64,000 bases of DNA, taken from Lepidostoma basale (lineage: Eukaryota; Arthropoda; Insecta; Trichoptera; Lepidostomatidae). The notes beneath the pieces are model-generated. The model was not told the origin of the DNA. It saw only the letters and a program-made list of their open reading frames with translations, and did not search any database. Below, in pieces: positions 56,467 to 64,000 of the stretch. How positions within the stretch are numbered: the first letter of the stretch is position 1; each line of letters opens with the position of its first letter. The translations under genes were made by a program, and so were the position numbers. Where the stretch lies: NCBI GenBank assembly GCA_022606425.2, contig JAHDVF020000448.1, positions 1-64,000 of the forward strand, given 5' to 3'.

Positions 56467-59400
56467 ATGGCTCATTTGAATTTGACTGGTTTTGGTGAAG
56501 AATTAAAGGAAGTCCCATATAAAGACGTAAGTATTTATCTAAATAATAAGTTTTTTTTACTTATCCATATGTTTACACTATGCAGTATTTATAATTAAAT
56601 GTTTAATAAATGTTTTCTTACAGAATTTGGACTGGTTTGTCCGATATATCGACGTGCAAGAGTTATGGATAGCACAACCAACGTACATAATTTCCCAGTT
56701 TGTATATATCGTTGGAGCATTCTTAACCTTAGTACATGGTAAGCTAATTATAACACTTACTTTCATGAGAACTCCTTAATAAAAACCTAAACTCCTGAAT
56801 AACAATTTATAAAGAAAAATATTAATTTGGTGAAACAAACGTACAAAGAAATATTTTAATAAGTTTGGCATGTACGCTTGATGCAGTGAATGAGAGTAAG
56901 TTGATATCTTTAATAAATTTTTACTTGTCTTAGTTATATGTTTACATAAATGACTAATAAATAATTCATTATTGCTCAAATAGTTATTGTACTAGAATAT
57001 TTACTATTGAAATCATTTGGAGAATTCTATTTCACTTCAGCCGTTTTCTTCTACTCCATAAATATTGAGAAATAAAACATGCTTTATAAAATTAGTGCAA
57101 TATTTAAATAAGTCACATAAGATGTTGATTCTCGGGTTATCTTTAAATGAAATCACTTCTATCACCTATCTATTTCATGTTGAATTATCTAAGCATGATT
57201 CTTCATACTTAATAACTGTTTTATTATTATATCATATTATTTAAACTTTTGTTACATATTTAATGGATTGTTCTTTTTTATCGTTAGCCACGGTGGCAAT
57301 ATGATTTTTTTAAATTATAAATTGGAGTCAATTACAAATTACCATCATGGTGATTCTTCTCCTTCCTTACCCTATTTCCGTCCACTCCTGGACAAAGGCC
57401 TCCTCCATTCGCTTCCATGTCACTCTGTTTTGTGCAGACTGCATCCAGGTTATTCCGACGTGTCTGTTCAGATCATCCTTCCACCGTAGTTGCGGCCGCC
57501 CTGCACTTCTCTTTGCCGTCCACGTCTCCAAGTTAGCAGTCTTCTTGTCCATTTTTCATCTGAACTTCTGGCTACGTGAACTGCCCATTGCCGTTTTAGA
57601 GTCGCCACCCGGTGGATGATGTCGGTGACCTTTGTTTTTTCTCTCACCGTATCGTTCCTGACTCTGTCTATTAGGTTTATTCCTAACATGGCTCTTTGGG
57701 TCACTCGTAGTTTCTCGGCACTTTGCTTGGACAATGTTACAGTTTCAAGACCATAAGTACCAACTGGCAGAAAGCAGGCTTTATAGACTTTTCGTTTCAG
57801 GTTGATCGGCATTTTCCATTTTTTAAGGATGTAACCCATGTTTCCGAAAGCTGCCTAGCTTAGTCCAATTCTTATTTTTAGCTCTACGGTTTGATTATCT
57901 CGGCCCAGTCGAATGTTGTGTCCCAGGTATATATATTCTTGGACATTCTCAATTTCAAACATTACAGACATACAATTCCAAATCCATCCACGTTGATTCC
58001 AAGTCTTTACTTGCCCGGTCTTTGCCAGATTCATATTCAGATTTGGATACATCCTTTAGTTCAAGCATTTCAGCTATTTCCTCCTATGGTGATTAATGTG
58101 TTAATAAATGATTGTTGAAATAAATCAAGTGTTGTGTTAATACAAAGTGTTCTCAATTATGTATATTCAAATTTGAAATAATTGTATTTATAGCATTAAA
58201 GTCAGGTGGGAGATGGCCATGGCTGTGGTTGGGCACGATATTGCATGGGATCGTGGTGGAGACCATTTGTTACAATTTGCCTGACATTGATAACTTTTGG
58301 CATTCCCAAACCCCCATCATATTCCTCGGAGGGAGATTTCCGCTGCACATTATTTTGCTGTGTAAGTCATATCTTATAACCATTTTTAATATAGGTTCAA
58401 TTCCTAGCGATGGCAGGGAAGTTCTCACTCTGTCACTGGTCTAGTGCAGAATTCACGTAACAATAAAATTGTGATAGATTAACTGCCTGTCGCATGTCAT
58501 GAGAGTTAAGGCAGAAACATACTATTAACACGCGACGTGGCGTGTTTACTCCCACCATCGGCAACACGTCGATCTAGTTCGTCTGGATCGGGTGGCGTGT
58601 GCGCGCATGGCGTCGCGTCGGGTGTTCGTAGTGTGATTCTGTTCATAGAAAACAATACAATTTGATTCGACTCAACACGCATCACGTGGCATCGGGTGGC
58701 GTGGCGTGTTAATAGTATGTTTCTGCCTTTAATATGATTTATTGTCTCTTGTACAGTGATGTAAACCTCCGTATTAAATAATGAATACAAATGAAAATGT
58801 CTGTTTTCTAGAAGTTTCATTATATTTTATTTGACTGACGTGTGTCAAAGTCTAAAGCATTATCAAATGTGATATTTGATAATTCCTTAGACAGGTGATA
58901 CATGTCAGACACATAAAATATAATAAAACTTTCAGAAAACGAACGTTTTGGATTCAAATGACCTGTTTTATAAAAATATATATATTTATTCAAATAAAAC
59001 TGCCAATAAACATACTAAAAAACTTAATTACGTAAACATTCTACCATGTTATGTAAATAGAATTCAACTCTTCCTTTAAATAGGATTTCAATATTCCAGA
59101 TAATAAAAAAGCTATCATATTTTTGTCCGTATACTAGTAATAATCCTATTAAACAAATCGGTTAACCAATAAAAGGTAAAAAATATTCTAAGGCATTATC
59201 AAATATCAGGACATAAAATATTATAATACCTCTGGAAAAAGTGATGTTTTCATTAATATTAATTACTTAACAATAAATAAAAAGAAAGATCATCACAAAA
59301 CACCCTACTAAAGAAAACTGACTAAAAAGAATATTACTTTCAGATTCCGTATTTATATATCACGCATCATATGCTGTCTCGAGACTACAGCTGCCAGCTT

Positions 59401-62126
59401 GGGCAGAACCCTTTGCCGTAGGATTAACTGTTGTCCTTATTGACATTCCTTATGATATCGTGGCTGTTAAGTTCCTCCACTGGACATGGCACGATACGGA
59501 TCCCAATATCGAAGAAAGACATTACTGGGTTCCATGGAATTCCTACTATTTCCACGCAACTTTTGCAGCAAGCTTCACATTTTGGTTCCATATTACAAGA
59601 AAATATTTCAGCGGAAAGACTGAAAAGTGGCAATCATCGGGGTACGAAGACTTGGTCTCATATAGGATGTTAATAATTTTACTCTTACACTCTGCCTACA
59701 GTTAGCTGCTATCAACATGTACCCACGAAAGAATTAAGAGGCAGTTATGACCTAAACACTAAGAGATTCTTAAGATTTTAATTAGTAAATCGTCCTTGTG
59801 CCATACGAAATTATCAATTATTAAATATTTCTAGTTTCTTCAAGGAAATGGTGTGCATGACAATAGCAGGTGTTCTGGGAATGCCTGGCGGAGTACTTCT
59901 CTTTATTCCTATTTACCACCCATTACATGACTTTGCAAAAATACATTCAGAAGTCACATTCTTTATTATTTTTGTCATATTTCTTACAATCTCCTGGAGT
60001 GGAGACAGAACAGAAAGAGAGAAATCTAAATTAAGGTATAATTTTTGTTTATATAATTGTTACGAAGTTTACATAACTTCAATTGATACTTTTCACATTA
60101 TATTGATTGATTTTTTAAGGGTCACGTGCTATGACTGGGCATTAATCCTGCATCTTATTTTACATTATGGAATTTATTTGGCTTTTACTATCTGGGGTTA
60201 TCCGGAAAATGAAGTTTCAATAGGATACCATGAACCAGTAGGCCCTTGCGATAACAAAGTCTTTTTAAAAACAGCTTTTGGTTCAGTAAGTAAATCAAGG
60301 CATTTTTTAAATGTTGTGGTCGCTGTAATACTTACCTATGAATTCATATATTATTTCTTTACAGGAGTTACCGAAGAGAAAATTTTTATGCATTGAAGAT
60401 TACGACGAAGATTATTTTGATTTCTCATGTTTACCAAACGGGAAGACACCAAATCATGGAACTATTTGGTATACGGCATGTGGCACTCCCTTCAGGTAGA
60501 TCCAAATAACTATCAATTTTACATCAAGTTATTCATTCTTTTAAAAACACTTTTACATACTCACACGCAGCTAATCTACTTTGGACATTTTTGTCAGGAC
60601 ACACTGGCATGGCACTACCCACTTTTTCACCACACAAATGACTTGTATCCTAATGACAGGATGTTGACCGAGGAACACCGTAACACAACTCTCTATTTGT
60701 CACTTTAGACTTCAACATTAACAGGCCTAGATGGAAGACTCTCGGAGTATAAATAAGGAGCCACAGAGAGGTTCACAGAATTTATTTGTCCCCTGGAACC
60801 CAAGCATTTTGTTGGGTCTTTCGAGATGAATCACTGGCACTCTCAATTAAACTGTATTCAGAGCAAACATTATATTTTTTAAATAATCAGTCTGACAGAT
60901 ACAATAGGTAAACACAGCCTTAGAATCAATTAAAAAAACATTTTTTATATTTTCTATTCGTCTCATTAGAATGGTAAACCGCAAAATACAAATATACATA
61001 TTATAAAGTTTATAAAATAAAAACAAAATTAAATTAAAGTCAACAGGTACTACAAAATTACACTGTTATGTGAAAACAGAATTATGAGAAGGAAAAAAAC
61101 TATTTTTAGAATAAGGAAGCAAAGTTATTTACAATATTATATTATTTGAAAATTATATTTAACATATTTCATTGACAGTCTAACATTGAAAACTTGCATT
61201 GTAAATTATATATTCCCTTTTTTTATAAATGAGCTCTAGATTTTTTTTAAACTCTGTAGGAAGTAAATTATTACGAATTGTTGGGTAAAATTACCCGTTG
61301 CGCTTGCATATCATAAAGCACTGCGTGACGGATATAGGATTGAACTGCAATTTGTTTCATCTCATGTCGGCGCGTATACATTTAACAGTTGTCAATGAAT
61401 ACGCAGACATTTAATAAATAACATGGGAAAGGTTGTTTCCAAATTATTATTATGTATTAAAATGGAGAGTATAATTTTTCTGACAAATAATGTTTGTTAA
61501 TAAATTAATATTCTTGTTGACCGAGAAGAATGTCAAAAATGTACACTACGGCCACATTTTGTCTGATTTAACGAGAATATTTGAATGCTCCCCGCAAATA
61601 TTAATTTCCAATGTTAAATTTTCAATACCTCAACGTTAACATCTATAAAAAAAATACATTTCAAGATATAATAATAAAAAATAGAAAATATCAGATTAGA
61701 ATGAATAACATATTTCTGAAGTGATAAGATAAAAGGGTATAATAAAAATTTATAAAATTTTAAAGTAAGGTAAAAATATATGATATTCTGTCAAAAAAAA
61801 ATAAGATCTACCCTTATGCCACCTCACTTGGGAGTTGCCACGTACATATTTTTTGTACTAAAATAAATATCAATAGTAATGAGCATTCCCAATGCACTCA
61901 TTTAAAATATCGTGATTAAAATCACTTTATTTAAAACAATCCATTCCCCTGTATAACTCAAATTTTAATATAAATTAAATTGTTTTATTACAGAAACAGA
62001 GCTGAATACATAGCGGTGTTGTCCACCATCTGCTTGACTGCTTTAATGGTATTTTACAACTTTTATTTCAAAACCAGTGATGGGCTACCCCCCTCTAGGA
62101 AGACCAAGAAACTCAAGATTAATTAA
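56467..62126 (+). CDS. Multi-pass membrane protein of unknown function (probably DUF7802 family)
   Basis: Eight exons join in frame to 423 residues: 56467-56526, 56624-56738, 58194-58361, 59344-59641, 59835-60035, 60120-60285, 60365-60495, 61994-62126. The start context is caaaATGGC. Around eight to ten hydrophobic segments are visible (e.g. IISQFVYIVGAFLTLV, WLWLGTILHGIVVETI, FAVGLTVVLIDIPYDIV, VCMTIAGVLGMPGGVLLFIP, VTFFIIFVIFLTISW, ALILHLILHYGIYLAF, YIAVLSTICLTALMVFY). Conserved-looking polar motifs sit between them: NLPDIDNFWHSQ, HWTWHDTDPNIEERHYWVPW, IYHPLHDF, GYHEPVGPC. The C-terminus is basic (SRKTKKLKIN). Many His residues lie near membrane edges, which could mean metal or cofactor binding, but I know of no assigned activity. 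The family name is from memory and less certain than the gene model. An intact frame and clean splice sites argue that it is expressed. Confidence 0.85.
57347..58052 (-). repeat. LINE pol C-terminal fragment (RTE-like) in intron 2
   Basis: Minus frames: GYILKKWKMPINLKRKVYKA, CFLPVGTYGLETVTLSKQSA, AMLGINLIDRVRNDTVREKT, EKWTRRLLTW, then after a shift RPQLRWKDDLNRHVGITWMQ and AQNRVTWKRMEEAFVQEW. Same family as 11225-11592, longer and with frameshifts. Confidence 0.85.
58390..58508 (+). repeat. 5'-truncated SINE, interrupted by a MITE
   Basis: It begins at the B-box (ggttcaattcc), continues 'cgatggcagggaagttctca' and 'aataaaattgtgatagatt', and breaks at 'gagagtta', where the MITE 58509-58728 is inserted. 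It resumes as 'atatgat' at 58732. Confidence 0.75.
58509..58728. mobile_element. Harbinger-like MITE
   Basis: 220 bp with inverted ends AGGCAGAAACATACTATTAA (right end ttaatagtatgtttctgcct) and flanking TTA at 58506-58508 and 58729-58731. A 3-bp TWA duplication is the PIF/Harbinger signature. It is GC-rich inside, non-coding and nested in a SINE. Confidence 0.8.
60496..61993. other. Last intron of the membrane-protein gene
   Basis: AT-rich, 1498 bp. No exon or repeat recognised. Confidence 0.45.
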
Positions 62127-63105
62127 ATAAATACAATTAAAAAAAAACAGAATATACAGAAATTAAAAAAAAAAAAAAAAATTATAAATGACTTTCATTC
62201 CCAACTGACGAATCTGAAGGTGAAATATAAAATCAACATACATATAGCTAAATTGGCATCTGGTTTTGGGGTCAAACAAAATAAAGTACCTAAAACCTCC
62301 AGAATTTAAATTATTGAAGGAACAAACTATTTCTACTAAACTGAACATTGGGTTCTATGATGGAAACTTGCAGATTTGATAAGAACTGTCAACATGCCAA
62401 TGGGTTTCCAAACAAAACAATCAACGTCGTGCTAGCAATGATGGATTTATGTATCAGAAAAGTTCAAGTGACAAATAGTATATAATAGTTTTAGTATAAT
62501 TATTCTTTTGACTAAGTGAAATCAGGGCAGACAATGATGTCCAAAAAATCATTTTTAATTGCGTAAATGAAAAGGAGTGAATAATATAATGAGTTTTAAA
62601 TTTTTATATATTTTTTAAAATACAAAGATAAGTCATCATTACACAATTGTAACTACAGCATTAACCTGTACATATACATATTTTATTAATACATTTCTTC
62701 TAATGCAATATGTAATTGTTTAGTGGAATATAATTACTGAAAACAATAAGCCAATATTGAATTTTAACATTTCTTTACTTTCATAGCTGAACAATATCAA
62801 ATCTCAATATAAAGATAACATAAAAATTACTGTTTTTGAAGAAATTACTAGCACGTAAAAATATTGAAAAATTATTGAAGCACTTGAGGAATAATTTGTG
62901 AAATATTTATTAATTGAAATATAAGATAAATATTTAAAAAATAAACTAACCTCTTTAAGCAAAATTATCTGCATATAAATATTAAAACTCTAAAAATAAA
63001 GTACGCAAATAAAATAAAATCTAATATTTTTCACTGTCAACTAAAAAATAAAAATTTAAGAATCTTTTTAAAATGTATATTTAGTGTAAATCCACTAGTT
63101 TGTGA
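62127..63105. other. Downstream region, no gene recognised
   Basis: A possible polyadenylation signal AATAAA lies at about 62280-62285, roughly 155 bases after the stop, with another overlapping the stop codon. Otherwise AT-rich with no feature. Confidence 0.4.
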
Positions 63106-63109
63106 AGTC

Positions 63110-63152
63110 TGGTCCCACCAGAAGATGGCAGCAAGCTGTCGAAACCGATCAA
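63110..63152 (+). repeat. Single hammerhead-like motif (family E)
   Basis: CAGAAGA (63119-63125), extra T, hairpin GGCAGC-AA-GCTGTC (63127-63140), GAAACC (63141-63146), GATC. No inverted partner nearby. U4 of the classical core is replaced by A. Confidence 0.45.
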
Positions 63153-63159
63153 AGACACA

Positions 63160-64000
63160 AACATTACTAGATTTTAACTAAACATACATATTAAAAAGAC
63201 ATTTTTTAATTTTCATCTTCTTTATTTACAATGAACTTTTACCATGAAATTTCAAATAAAAAAATTTTGTCAACACATTCAATAACCTTTATACTATTTT
63301 AATAAATGTATTGTCAAAGAAATATATCAGTTTCGGGGGCAATTTAAGGAAATCATTATTTTATGCGTGGTCAACCAAATGGGTTTTAAGAGTATTAGGG
63401 ATCAAAATACTATTTTGATTTGACGGGGCAAAGTATTAAATATATAACAAATTGTTTTTTTAGTAAAAGAAATCTAAGTTTAATAGATTTTTAATAATGT
63501 ATTAGTTTTTACACATACGTAAATTGTAAGAGATGGTACAATTTTTATATGGGAATCAAAATTACTAAAACAATTCTTTCTGGAATTCTGGGTCCACGCA
63601 TTGTTTTCAGCTCACCGCATAGTTTAGGTAAAGTAAACCAAAATAATCTGAAAATTATTCTAGCCAAGTGGTAAAGTAGGAGGTTGTAAATTCATTATTA
63701 TATTAGGTATTCCCGGAATTATCTATTAATTATCCCATAAGTATCTGGGTTCCTCATACGCTAACCAATCCAACCTCAGTATATGCAAAAAAGCAACAGT
63801 CTACCTTGTTTCTCCATGACTTTATCACCGAAGATTAAAAATGGGTCCTCTATCATGATATTAGAAAATAGAAACAATCGTCAAACCCCAATTCCAACAT
63901 GAAAACATTATTATGTGTGGTGGGATTCGAACGACTATCACTTATTTCACTTTTTATAAATGCAATTATGGAACAAAAAATTCAATCTAAACCAAAATCT
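63160..64000. other. Intergenic, no gene recognised
   Basis: Two weak tRNA-like words (agccaagtggtaaagtagg at about 63662 and, on the minus strand, a B-box-like ggattcgaac at about 63923) hint at decayed SINEs, but no body could be matched. Confidence 0.35.

Noticed and set aside
59431..59705. Overlapping plus-strand frames at exon 59344-59641 as separate genes
   Set aside because: One is the true exon reading through its donor; the other is an out-of-frame shadow.
63659..63935. tRNA-like words near the right edge
   Set aside because: Only isolated box-like words are present; no foldable tRNA and no match to the SINE body.

Overview
This window is eukaryotic and almost certainly insect. It is AT-rich, its genes are split by introns with GT-AG borders, and it is crowded with non-LTR retrotransposon (LINE) tails, tRNA-derived SINEs and small DNA transposons. 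The LINE families and the frequent 'tactcgta'-type strings suggest Lepidoptera, but that is an inference. No bacterial features (operons, ribosome binding sites, CRISPR) are present.

Four host genes can be modelled exon by exon. (1) 14514-23634, plus strand: acetyl-CoA synthetase (AcCoAS/ACSS2 type), eight exons encoding the last ~562 residues; the N-terminal exons were not found. One of its introns uses a GC-AG border. (2) 27493-42811, minus strand: mitochondrial medium-chain acyl-CoA dehydrogenase (ACADM), a complete 422-residue model. It carries two tandem 101-bp versions of the same exon (37429-37529 and 37775-37875) that can only be used one at a time. (3) 46663-53875, plus strand: an NFXL1-type protein (NF-X1 zinc fingers, RING-like N-terminus, C-terminal membrane anchor), complete at 862 residues. 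(4) 56467-62126, plus strand: a 423-residue multi-pass membrane protein of unknown function (probably the DUF7802 family), complete. Genes 1 and 2 both handle acyl-CoA metabolism (acetate activation and fatty-acid beta-oxidation), but they are convergent, separate units and nothing shows that they are co-regulated.

Between and inside the genes are mobile elements. An intact mariner (51516-52792) with perfect 30-bp ends sits in an NFXL1 intron, antisense to the gene. About a dozen 5'-truncated copies of one LINE family end just past the stop codon in a (GTTA)n tail. Fragments of several other LINE families are present, including one R1-like piece and three related CR1/Jockey-like C-terminal pieces. 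There are four SINE copies, two hAT-like MITEs with perfect 8-bp target duplications, a 1.28-kb hAT-like element, pogo-like remnants, a Harbinger-like MITE nested in a SINE, and a 1.1-kb TA-flanked element with repeated subterminal motifs.

The most unusual repeats are long inverted repeats and single arms, in at least five unrelated sequence families, that share one motif grammar: TGANGA, one extra base, a short hairpin, GAAAC, and often GTC. This is the layout of a small hammerhead ribozyme of the kind linked to Penelope-like retroelements. Long stretches around 5.3-7.2, 7.5-9, 33-35 and 62-64 kb show no recognisable feature. The two strongest leads are the ACADM exon switch and the hammerhead-like repeats.
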